A stretch of 64,000 nucleotides of DNA from Nephrocerus scutellatus (lineage: Eukaryota > Arthropoda > Insecta > Diptera > Pipunculidae), in NCBI GenBank assembly GCA_947095585.1, contig OX352762.1, positions 26,016,669 through 26,080,668 of the forward strand. The letters are read 5' to 3'. Each line of letters opens with the position of its first letter. Position 1 is the stretch's first letter. The position numbers and the translations under genes are program-made. The notes under the pieces are model-generated. The model was not told where the DNA came from. It was given only the letters and a program-made list of their open reading frames with translations, and made no database searches. This document shows positions 32,901-43,099 of this stretch, one piece after another.

Positions 32901-35900
32901 CCAAAGTAGACGTGTTTGTGGTTGCATTTGAATTGTCGATTACGTTATTGTAAGTACTAATACCAGGAGTATATCCAAGATCTTTTGCCGGTGCACCCGG
33001 ATCAAATACGTAATTTACGTTTATTGTAACCGACTGTGGCGCTGCAGATAACGCAGATGACTTCGTTTTAGAATGTTTTTTGAAGATACCTCTTGTATTA
33101 TGAAGTAAAACAGGGGCATCAAAATCAGGTGTTAATGGTGCAGGTAGTAATGTTTTCCTTTCTTTCAATACTTTCTTAGAATCAGGCGCTATAATGTCCT
33201 CAACTGCGGAAATATCTTCGCCGACTGCTTTTCGGACAAATTTTACAAAACTTTCACGCAACGCTGGGCTTGCGATTACTTCTGAGCTGGCCTGCTGGGA
33301 CTAAATGTAGTTTTGAAAAGGAAAATTTATTAAACCAAACATTAGTAACCAGTGGAACACCCAAAAGGACCCAAAAAAAACAAGGTTAGCTTCGCAAGTA
33401 AACGCAAAATAAATTATTAACGTTTTGGAAACCTCCTTAAATATTAAATATCAATTAAACTTCCTATATCAATATCAATATATACTACGTCAATACGATA
33501 CTTCTCCAATATAACCCGAGCACACAATTGCCAAAGAGTAGCTGTCAAAGTCAAAGTGACGGAATTTTTGGTTTATATTAGGTATGTTCCTGTACTTTTT
33601 GTAGGAAAAAAATGACATAAAAGGAGTATTTTATTTACCGAGAAATAAGGAATTAAAAGTTTCAAAACCAGCGAAACAGCAGGTTTTCTTATTCCAAAGA
33701 AGGAATAAGTTAGTGCAATAGTTGTTGTAATTCCTTACTTCTCGGCAAATAAAATTCAGCTAAAATCACAAAATTGTTGGCTTAGTAGAAACTGTCAAAA
33801 TCCCTTACGGCAAAATTCAACATCCACTTGTAAGCTAGTTATGTGGCTTTCTTTTAATAGAAAATTTGCAAAAATACTGCACTCGATTTGTTTTCTTGTG
33901 TTACAATTTTAAAATAAAAACATTTGTTTTCATTCTTATCGTCATTGTGGCATTTGTGCGACCATTTCGACACAAATTCACATGCAAAACGTGCAAAAGC
34001 ACATTTTTTTTTCACTTAGCACAAAAAATTAATGCACATGCTTAAGAAAGTGTAGAAAAAACGAACGCCTCATAAGTTAGTTTTCAATAAAATCGTTTTT
34101 GATAGAATGTTCACAAGTTACTCACAGAAATTTTTGTAGTAAGAGTTTGCAAAATTTGCATGGAGGGGAAATGAGCTTACTCTCTATTATCCGCTCTCTT
34201 TTACTATCTTTTCGAGTACAGGAGAGCTTTTGAGTAAAAAGTCATAACAATTAAAAAAAAATAGTGCGTGTAACTTTTACGCGCGGTTGAAGTGAAACTG
34301 TTTTGTTTTGTTCCAGACCCTATTGGCCAGATCCCAGAACAGAATTTCCATAGTACCAAGTTTTATAGTAGGATCTAAGTACTATATTCAGAGTTCCACA
34401 CGAATCGCTTGAGAAATGGCTTAGTTCCCAAAACTCCAAACGTTATTGGTCAGATCCGAGAATTTCATTTGGAAAAAATATTATAGTCGCATATTAGTCC
34501 TACATTCCGAGTTTCATACGTATCGCTTGAAAAATGGCTTGGTTCCAAAAATTCCAGACCATATTGGCCAGATACCAGAATTTCCATAGGAGCTGTGGCC
34601 ATAGTAATATATGTATTTATATAAATATATAGTTATATTTGTAGTTTTATACATAACTACATATAAAGTATAACTATAGAAAACGATGCATAAAATTAAC
34701 AAAAGTGTACAACAGCGTAACCGATGCGTACAACAGCGTAACCAATGTGTACAACAGTGTAACCAATGTGTACAACAGAGTAATAACAGTGTAACGTTGT
34801 GAAAATTGATGCCCCCTCCGTAAAAAAGATTCACTTCAAAAATAATTATTACTACTTTTGAGTACGGGAACAAACCTAATTACCAAGGATTAGCTGTCAA
34901 AGTCAAAGTAACGGGTTTTTTGGTTTATATTTATAATTGCTATCTTCTATTACGTCTGTTCCCGTACTCAAAAAGAGGCACAGGAATTATTACTAATGTT
35001 TTTTTCTCTTAGAAATCTGCACTAGAGCTAAAATTTTTTTCTCGGCAAATCGAATACGAAGGGCGAAAATCTTTGGTTTACATTTGCTATATTGCTTTCA
35101 ACAAAAAAATAAAAATTACAACTACACATTGGATAGACCAGAAAATGGTTAGCGTTAACCAAAAAAAAATTTTTGGTTAAGAAATATTTAACCAAATTTT
35201 TATTTATAATTCTCACCACCAGAGTTGACTTTTAAAAATTATATATGGATAAGTTGGCAAACACATGAAACAAAAAATTTACCAAAATTTGGTTAGTTTT
35301 TGCTGTTGCTTTAATCAGCCGTTAACCACAAAAAATACCTAACTCATTTTGTTGAAAGCAATATAGCAATTGTTTTGTTGCATGTGTTGTTGTTGCAGTT
35401 AGTTGAAAGAGTGGTAAATCTAACGAAATATACAGGTCAATTCTGGTTCTGTGAATTTCACCGCAATTTCGATTCTCGTTCTACGAAATGGTTTAACCAA
35501 ACGTCAAAAATATTCATAAAAATAATGGTTTTTCACGCCCTCATTCGCAAGTGAATGTATTAAGTGAAAGGGTGAAAATGGATATCTCAAAAAACAAAAA
35601 CAAAAGGGAAAAACGTCACACAAATTCAAACGGAGGATTTAGTTAGCTTTTTAAAAATAAATTTGGAAATTACTTAGTAAATGTATAAGAAACAAATTTA
35701 AACACATATTTCAACGATTTTTAATTGTTTTTGTAGATTTGTTTCAGTTGACGGAGCCCACGTAAGGAATAATCCATGGAAGCAGCCAGGCTGATGTGGG
35801 GCGACTTAAAGTAATTACTAAAACAAGACAATATTCGTCAACGTTTATAATGTTAAATTTTTTTTCGTAAAACTCTGCCCCAGATTTTTTTGTGGCTGTC

Positions 35901-38900
35901 AAGTTGTTCGTTTCCCCTTCAAAACGACTCTACCGTAGAGCTAAAACAGCTCTTGATATTCTGGGAGATTTACCCCTCTTTATACTAGCACAACAACAAC
36001 ACATGCAACAAAAAAATGTAAACAAAAGATTTTCGCCTTTCGTGTTCGATTTCCTTTTTGAAAAGTTCTGCGGTCGAGCGCGATTCTGGGGTAGAGTTTT
36101 ACGAAAAAAAAATTAACATTAGTTTTGTGCTTTCACACAAAACAGCAAGAAAAAATAATCCCAAATAAAATAAGCTAAAAACAGCAGTTGCATTAACGGC
36201 ATAGCAAACACGAAGAAGTGTTGGCATCGGCTTTGGAGTACGAAGCATCTAAAGCCAGTGTGTCTTCGGATTTTGTTGGGCTACGCAAGTTGTAAACGGA
36301 TGACGTCGCACAAATAGAAGCCCACTTTGATGAGAAGATTGATAGAGCAAGGAGAAAGACTGCAGTGGTACGAAATTGCAACAGCTAGTCCTACATTGAG
36401 CTTAATGGCAGTCATTGAGATTCAAAGATGAACTGCGAAGCACACAGTGGAACACCAGGAGAACACTTGGGAAGTAAGAAGTCGATTCTTTTGGGTCAAT
36501 TGCCGCAGAGATGTTGAAAACTGGTGCCGAACATGTGCAAAATGGGCTGTAAGAAGAAAACAGTAACAAACAGCTAGAGGGAAAAGGCATCGATTAAAAA
36601 TTGTATCGCCAATAGTTGGATTCCGATCGAAGACGAAGGGTGATCAATGTCCATAGACAAGTTAAGAACAACGTCGTGAATGGTATGGAAGGGATGATTT
36701 CCATTGGCTATACAATTCCAAGACAAGACAGGGGGATAACAGAAACCACAGCATAGTTGGGAAGTACCTTACAAGAGGAACAACGGCACAGGATATCGGA
36801 TTCAAGAAAACCCCAGATGTCAAAAGATTGACAAGATAAAACATTAGATGGAGTGATGAATCTGTTCGGGACGAACAGCATAAAGGTGGGGGTAATGTTA
36901 AGAAAAGTAGTATCGCATATGATGGAACTAGAATTCTAAGATAAATCGCAATGTACATACTGCATACTAAAAATAGGAATTGAATTAGAATTAAGCACTT
37001 TTGACTAGCATACTTTTAGACTATAAGATTTATTAGAAAATTTGAAATGTACGTTTAAATCATTATGTTCTGGTCAAAAATGTATTCAAACCGGTTTGTG
37101 CGGTTTGCCCCGTTTTTGTGAAAGAGCATCATTCTACATGTAGTTTATTTTTAGAAGATGACTCATTACATATGAGTATCGTTAGTTGTAAATAATAAGG
37201 CCTCAATTTTCTGGTCTTTTCTCGACAGAAATCTATAAGATTGGAAGTTTCTGCAAACTTTTCAATGAGTATAAATAGAGGCGTTTAACCGAGGTAGTTC
37301 AGTTCATTATTAAGAATTCAACCAGTCAAGTTCAAAAAGTTCTTGCAAAGAGATAAAGCTACCACCTAAGGGAATTATAGTGATATTATATAGTGGAACC
37401 CCAGGACCACTGGTCATGCTGGTCCAAGCTCTTCTGGCAACAGAGATGGCAAAACCATAGGTAGACCTTTGGTCTACAATCGTAAAGATTGTACGACTGT
37501 ACCTCGTACGACCGGCAACTCCGACTACTTGCCGCAAATGAAAAGGCCCTAAAAAAGCCCAATTACTTCGTCAAGCTAGTTCCTCAAAGGAGGATTTATG
37601 ATCATCACTAGGTGCTACAAGCGAATTTTCATCACGCTACCCTCTGCTAAAGATTCGCTGATAAAAACATAACATATTAGCGGACAAATCAAATGTCTAT
37701 GGAATGAGGCAAGTAAGCTAATCTTTAAATGCAGGAACCAGCGCCAATGATGGCCTGCTTGATCAGCAAAAACGTTAACTTGAAGATTCCGACCGGGAGG
37801 GGATCAAATAACATCGTGTGTGCCAGCAGGATTTTATCGGAAAAAATAATTAGTCAAGATAAGGTTAAATGGTCCGTAGGCTCCTTCAAACCATTCAAAG
37901 CACCCGGCGGAGATGACCTGGATAGATATGTCTAGATATGTCTAGACCTCTACACTCAAGTCAATTCGCATACAGGAAAGGAAGAATCACAGAGGGCACC
38001 CTTCACTATCTAGTTAAAAAGATAGATGGAACTTTTCGTTCCAATGAAATAGCTCAGTATGCTTTCCTTGACATTGAGGGTGCTTTTGATAACACTAGCT
38101 ACGACCCAATAACAACCAATAAACCAACCAATGGATAAGGGCCATGCTTGAAAGTCGAGTCATTTCTTTCTCCTGAGGCTTCCTATCTCCCCTTCTTTGG
38201 TCACTCGTCATAGAAAACATTCCTGATCCCTGATCGGATCTGCATAGATCAGGCTATATCGCCATTGGCTATGCTAATGATTTGGCGATCATAATTAGTG
38301 GTAAGCTCAGCACGACCATAAAAAATGTCATGCAAGGTGCGTTACTTTCAGTCCTAGAATGTTGCAACAGAGAAGGGCTCTCCACTAATTCTTGCAAAAC
38401 CGTTCTAGTGAAACGAAGATTGTCCGAGTATGGACCTATAATCATTTAAGGGACTACATTAGAAAATTCCAGTGAGGTTAAATATCGCGGATTCATCCTT
38501 GATAAACGACTAAACTGGAATTCTCATATCAAGTCCGTCATCGAACGTGCCACTGTAAACGCCTCTACGCAGAACTTGGGGTCTTAATCCTAAAATGATA
38601 CATTGGATGTATACCATGATGGTGAGACCAATTATTACGTACGCGACCATCGTATGATGGTGGCCGAAAGTTATTGAACGGACAACGGTAATAAAGCTCC
38701 AGAAGCTACAAAGAATTGCCTGCCTAGGTACAACGGCTGCCGTGCGCATCTGCCATACGACTGCATTAGAAGCTGTTGTAGGAAGACGGCCGCTAGTTAC
38801 GCTATTAAGCTGCAACTAAAATATGGGTACAAACTAGGTGACTACGTGGGATATCTGCAAATTCTTGACTCAATTCCCTAAAGAGACATGTTTTGTACTA

Positions 38901-41900
38901 TCCCGGACACCATGGCCAGGGAGTATTGTTTCGGCAGGTTATTTGAGGTAAAAATATTGGACCGAGCAATCTGGTCTAATGGTGCTCCAGCACTGGACAA
39001 TAAAGGTCTGGAAAAGATGCATTATGGAGTGGAAGCTGGGGTATTCGGACCCAACACCAAAGTCTCAATACCAATGGGTATCCAAGCAGAACTCCATGCC
39101 ATTAAGGTCTGCGCTAGGATAAACCTTAGTAAGGGTAAATAGGCATTATAGCATAGTATAGGCATGGACTCCAAATCAGTTAAAAGCTGCTACGATGCAC
39201 TGCAATCCCTGGCAGGGCTCAACAGGCAACGAATATGTAGATGAACTACCTAGGACTGGTCCAGAATCTGCGGTGTTAGGACCGGAACCTTACTGTGATA
39301 ATATCCCAGGGCGTAGACAATGCAAACGGTTAATCAGGTCCTTTTCATATAAGGAAATCTTTGATCTAGACAAGGGTAGCATCATAAAGCTTAGTGAGCT
39401 TTCTCACAGGTCACTGTGGATTCCGATATCATCTTAGCAAAATTAATCTGGGCTTAGCGGAGGATGAAACATCCGGGCACATTCTCTGTGACTGTCCAGG
39501 TTTGATCTGGTTAAGGAGACGTATTTTCCACAAGTCATTATGTTCGTTCGCTGATCTGCGAAACTCTGCCACTAAGGACATACTTTCCTTCATTAGGAAG
39601 GCAGTAAGTCTCTTGGATTAGTTACACCCTACAATCTTTCCTTTTTACCTTTTGTTTAAGTCATATATCTCAAGTTTTTCCATTGTGAGAACTCTGTTGA
39701 AAAGCCACTGAGCTTGTTTACACAAATCATTGCCGGAAGCAGAAAAAACGCAAAATTTAATATTTATGCACACACCGAATAATATGTAATGCCAAATTAA
39801 TTCGATCAGTCAATTTTTTTAAACTTTGTAATGAACTAGAAAAAAATTTAAAAATAATAAAACCCACATAACGAGCCATTAAATGCCACAAATAATCCAT
39901 AAAATTACAAACAAAAAACTCACCTTAACAAATTTTTGCCAAACAAGTGGCATTTCGCTTGCCCTCTGCTCCGGAGGCAAAGCATTATCAAAATCAACAT
40001 AAATAATGTTGTGGTTAATAGGCGGTGCACATTTATGCTCGAAATAGAACTGCAAATAATAAATTATGGATTTTAACTTAAAACTCCAATATCTTGAAAC
40101 GAACCTTGACTGGATTATAGTAAGAAGCGTCGCGTAAGAGCTTGACATGGTCCCAAATACGGCGCTTTGTCTTTCCGATAAGGGTGTCTTTAGCCAATCG
40201 TTCACATGCTAAGACAACGGCAGACTGATTTTTTGAGAGTCTCTCGCCAGAATATCGTATCAAGTTTATATGCTTCTCTAAACCCATAGCAATAAGGCTT
40301 TTAAAAAAGTGAATCGTGAATTCCAAAAGGACACAAATAATAAATAAAACAAAAAGTACTTACATCGATTCGGATGGTGCGAACACGTGATAGAAATTCC
40401 TTTTCGGAGTAAATGGAATCCTCGGCAAATAATCGGGATATATAAATACCGTGCTGGCCAGGATACGTTTCATAATACGTTCTGGAAACTGCGGAATTGT
40501 TCGAGTGTTGCCGGACCTAATGAAAAATTTAATATAATCGTGGACAGAAATTGGAGTAATGTACTCACGTGCGTTCAATCTCCGCGTGAAAAGTTCTGAA
40601 AAGTAAAGCGAATGAGTCAAATTAATTTTTTACATAAACATAAACTACGAACTTCATTAAATCACGATTCTCTTCGTTGTCTTCTGAGAGTTCCTCCTCC
40701 CATTTGTTGACTAGTGTTAATGCTTTTTTCATGTTCCATGTATTGAATGTGGCATTTTCTTTGGCTTTTTCAGAAAGTTCCTCTAGCATTTCCTTTGCTT
40801 TTGGTGCCAATTTCCAAAGATCCGGGTGGCAATAAGTTTGCATAAAATTCTGTGCCAAAAACTGAACATGTATCCGAAGCTGTTGCTGGAGAATTTGAAA
40901 TTGTTCAGGTGTAAAACCAGTGGGCTCGCTGGAAAGTGTCGTCTTCCGCGGCGCAACGTATTTCAATTTTTCAAATTTCTCCGTATATTCGGAAAAAATG
41001 TGGCGCCTTATCGGGACGTATTCATTGCCACGAGATTCAAAGGGAACAGTAGCATTGGTAGAATGGTAGTATGGAGTATCAATGGTAACGACTCTTGAGT
41101 AATCAAGGCAAACTACAGAGTCATTCACAAAAGATGTTTCAGAAATATCGGCCTTATCGGTAGATACACCAATTAGTTTGTCAACGCTAGTGAAACTTTC
41201 CAGCTGTCTGCTTTTTTCTGCAGGTGCCATACTTGGCTCTACTTCTGCATATGTAGAAGGTGTGGATATCACATGTGGATATAATGAAAAGTCAATTTGC
41301 GCGACGTTTGTAGAAGAAACTGTCGCATCCGACACAGCCAGTGCTGAGACAATAGCAGTGTTGCAATCAATTTCTTTAATGAGCGCTTTATTATCGGTAT
41401 AATCAGTTCGACTTCTATTCGAATGTCCTATTTCATTCTCTGTGGTTGGATGATCTTGCTGTGTCGTTGATAAAAGTATTGGTTGCTGCTGTGTATTATT
41501 CTGAAGGAACTTCTGTGGCGTCTCGAGTTCTACATTTTCAAAGGAAACACCTTCATTCATCAAACCCTCAAAAAGTTCCGCAACAAGTTCTGTCAATTCC
41601 TTTTTGGATATATTTACATCTCGGAGCTCTTCGGCATCAACTGAAATCAAGTAGCACAATGAGTTTATGGAAGCCCAACCGCACATGAAATAATTATATT
41701 TTTTACTTACAGGGGACCTTCTCAGCCGCAACGTATTCCGGATCATTGACTGGATCATCATCATCGCCAACTAAATTTGTGTCTGCAATGAAATGTATAA
41801 GATTGTTTATTTCTGCTATTTGCTTGAGTAGACTTACTCATAGGTTTCGAAAATTCATTTAGAAACTCCATCCAGTCTTCATCGTTTCCCGCCAGCTCAG

Positions 41901-42832
41901 CATCTTGTATATCCAAGTGTTCCACATCGGGTGGAATAAATTCCGATTGTAAATCTTCAATTGTAGTCTTTTGCAGGCAAAATTTTGACCTTGTCCGAGT
42001 GGCAATGCGCATATCTTCTGTGGTATCAAGGTCTACTTCCAGCGGAATTTTAAAGCAACCATCTGTAGTGAACCGGATCGGGCTTGTCTCACACTCAGCT
42101 CCTGGCTGAGTGAGTGGTGTGAGTGGGGTATTTGGCTGTGAATCCAAATCAGAAGCGGTCACATTGGGGTCATCGTCCGACTGAGGTGTTAGAAAATGCA
42201 CTCATTAAAAAAATTGACTAATAAAGTAATTAAACTTACAATAAAATCGTCATCTTTAAAAGTGTACTCCTCATCATCTTCGTCGGAATGCAATTCATCC
42301 TTAATGAGGGCTGCGATCTCTGGCTGTTCTTCGACTAAAGATGGGAAAGCAATCACCGGAGCCTTATTTAATTCACGAGCCTTAGCTCGAGTCAGTTTTG
42401 GAATTGATGGAGTGTCAGTGATGATAAGTGCCCGTTGTTCTTTCTCTTTTTTCTCTCGAGCGAGCTCATCTTCAGCTTTGATAGTGATGAGCGCTAGTAC
42501 ATGATCATTTATTACGAACTGCTTGAGAAGCTTCTTCATTTCATCTGAGCTCAAGTTGTTCACTTTTGCGACAGTACGGAGTTTCTTCTCAATAGCAACG
42601 ACATCTTCCATCCTACATTCATCCAGCTCACTGCATTCACTTTCGTCGCTGGTGCTAGTTGTTTCACAGCGTTTTCTTCAAAAGCAAGAGTTTCTAATGT
42701 AAGAATTTAAAATATAAACAGCAGAAATGGAACAAACCTTTTTCGTGTTTTGGAATTGTTCTCTTTAGGACTCTTTTGTACAGAATCTGAATATGCCGCG
42801 GATTTCTTTCCGCTTGATTCATCATTTAGCAT
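29959..42832 (-). CDS. mute: GON-4-like protein / muscle wasted, complete, 15 exons
   Basis: Exons in transcript order: 42832-42738, 42675-42240, 42180-41838, 41782-41711, 41640-40653, 40595-40569, 40516-40364, 40297-40105, 40049-39924, 33300-32160, 32088-31946, 31898-31570, 31500-31368, 31292-31046, 30986-29959. All phases close (5454 nt, 1817 residues). Features: acidic N-terminus; EDWMEFLNEFSKPM (~270-291); a conserved middle block with RILASTVFIYPDYLPRIPF and IAMGLEKHINLIRY (~650-810); two paired-amphipathic-helix (PAH) repeats (~1192-1265, ~1275-1350; SFDPKRDKVAVLYNV); and a C-terminal SANT/Myb domain (~1756-1815, ESAWTRDEDKIILIEM). PAH plus SANT defines GON4L/YARP; the Drosophila orthologue mute is a histone-locus-body factor repressing histone genes, needed for muscle. 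Oddities: a 27-nt exon 6 preceded by a GTTCGT donor, and a 6.6-kb transposon-filled intron 9. ATG 42832 is inferred from frame. Confidence 0.92.
33621..33762. mobile_element. MITE-D copy in mute intron 9
   Basis: AAATAAGGAATTAAAAG ... TAATTCCTTACTTCTCGGCAA arms flank a centre with CAAAACCAGCGAAACAGCAGG, as in the 28.0-kb copy. Ends diverged. Confidence 0.6.
34310..34600 (-). repeat. 118-bp satellite family, ~2.3 units in mute intron 9
   Basis: Reverse-complement units with AATCGCTTGAGAAATGGC, CAGAATTTCCATAG and ATTAGTCCTACATTCCGAG. Diverged from the main array. Confidence 0.75.
34705..34796 (+). repeat. 21-bp minisatellite, ~4.4 copies
   Basis: GTGTACAACAGCGTAACCGAT-type units start at 34705, 34726, 34747 and 34768, with a partial fifth. 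Noncoding, inside mute intron 9. Confidence 0.88.
34855..34985. mobile_element. MITE-E, about 130 bp
   Basis: Ends CTTTTGAGTACGGGAACA and inverted CTTTTTGAGTACGGGAACA flank a short interior containing TTAGCTGTCAAAGTCAAAG. Related pieces lie at 3068, 9836 and 33538-33600. Confidence 0.65.
35035..35430 (-). mobile_element. MITE-C copy (reverse orientation) split by MITE-B
   Basis: Left part AAATCGAATACGAAGGGCG...GGTTTACATT and right part TTGTTTTGTTGCATGTGTTG rejoin across the insert to match the uninterrupted MITE-C at 35850-36119 (reverse strand). The right end, beyond GGTAAATCTAACG, is decayed. Confidence 0.75.
35085..35368. mobile_element. MITE-B copy B, 284 bp, with ATT target duplication
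   Basis: Perfect 22-bp terminal inverted repeats beginning TGCTATATTGCTTTCAACAA. ATT at 35082-35084 and 35369-35371; the empty site in MITE-C has one copy of the corresponding bases. Interior is AT-rich and noncoding. A 3-bp duplication would suit a PIF/Harbinger- or Zator-like origin, but ATT is not the usual TWA. Confidence 0.82.
35850..36119 (+). mobile_element. MITE-C, complete 270-bp copy with TA duplication
   Basis: Long terminal inverted repeats of about 35 bp (left ATGTTAAATTTTTTTTCG... then GTAAAACTCTGCCCCAGA; right its inverse with few changes). TA at 35848-35849 and 36120-36121. The interior has GCTGTCAAGTTGTTCGTTTC and GATTTACCCCTCTT. TA target suggests Tc1/mariner mobilisation. 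Confidence 0.8.
36190..36895 (+). mobile_element. Gypsy-like internal region remnant (integrase zinc finger) before 3' LTR
   Basis: Plus-strand frames include an HHCC-like integrase region (RFFWVNCRRDVENWCRTCAK, about 36480-36540) and an upstream segment with LEYEASKASVSSDF that may be Gag. The large gap between them implies internal deletion of protease/RT. A purine-rich tract (AAAGGTGGGGGTAA, about 36882-36895) immediately precedes the LTR, as a polypurine tract should. Confidence 0.65.
36896..37392 (+). mobile_element. 3' LTR of the gypsy-like family, truncated
   Basis: Starts TGTTAAGAAAAGTAG, parallel to TGTTACGAAAAGTAAC of the solo LTR. It contains CAAACCGGTTTGTGCGGTTT, a TATA-like GAGTATAAATAGAGG near 37267 (likely LTR promoter), and CAAGTTCAAAAAGTTCTTGC. 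Homology stops near 37392 where unrelated sequence begins. Confidence 0.75.
37400..39620 (+). mobile_element. Loa-type LINE, degenerate reverse transcriptase and RNase H
   Basis: Frames at 37729-38138 include SQFAYRKGRITEGTLHYLV and AFLDIEGAFDN. Around 38270 comes GYANDLAIIISGKL (catalytic YADD altered to YAND). 39000-39140 encodes VEAGVFGPNTKVSIPMGIQ and AELHAIKVCA, the start of an RNase H domain; a C-terminal GHILCDCPGL zinc-like segment follows near 39475. Many stops and frameshifts. RT plus RNase H without LTRs fits the I/Loa group. 37400-37700 is unassigned. Confidence 0.75.
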
Positions 42833-43099
42833 TTCCACAGATTTATTTTTATTATTTATCAATTGTACTTATAATCTCTAAATAATGATAATAATTCTTC
42901 TCAAATGAAAATACAAACATTTTATCCTCAGCCGTATCTGTAGAATGTCATGTAAACAAATTTTTTATATTTGTCAATTTTCAACTTTTTGTTTTTTGTT
43001 TGTTAATTTCACAATTTTTGACATTTATATTTGCTTTGAGTGAGTTCACAAAAATCGTAGGCTAATGTTGAATTCTTTGGGAGATCTTTAGGTATATTA
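42833..43099. other. mute 5' flank
   Basis: AT-rich 267 bp between the mute start codon and the Harbinger element; it should contain the mute 5' UTR and core promoter. No TATA box or other clear motif is assigned. Confidence 0.4.

Larger units (their letters stand above)
33301..39923 (-). other. Intron 9 of mute, expanded by transposons
   Basis: Donor GTGAGT at 39923 and acceptor TTTAG ending at 33301 flank 6623 bp. It holds MITE-D, satellite, a 21-bp minisatellite, MITE-E, MITE-B within MITE-C, MITE-C, a gypsy 3' end and a Loa LINE. The other introns that could be measured are about 50-130 bp. Confidence 0.88.

Noticed and set aside
34514..34873. Cysteine/tryptophan repeat protein (HWLRCCT-like repeats) on the minus strand
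   Set aside because: It is the 21-bp minisatellite read in one frame, inside a mute intron, with no other coding evidence.
37310..37537. 75-residue minus-strand ORF beginning MRQVVGVAGRTRYSR
   Set aside because: Spans the end of an LTR and unrelated sequence, with no recognisable domain.
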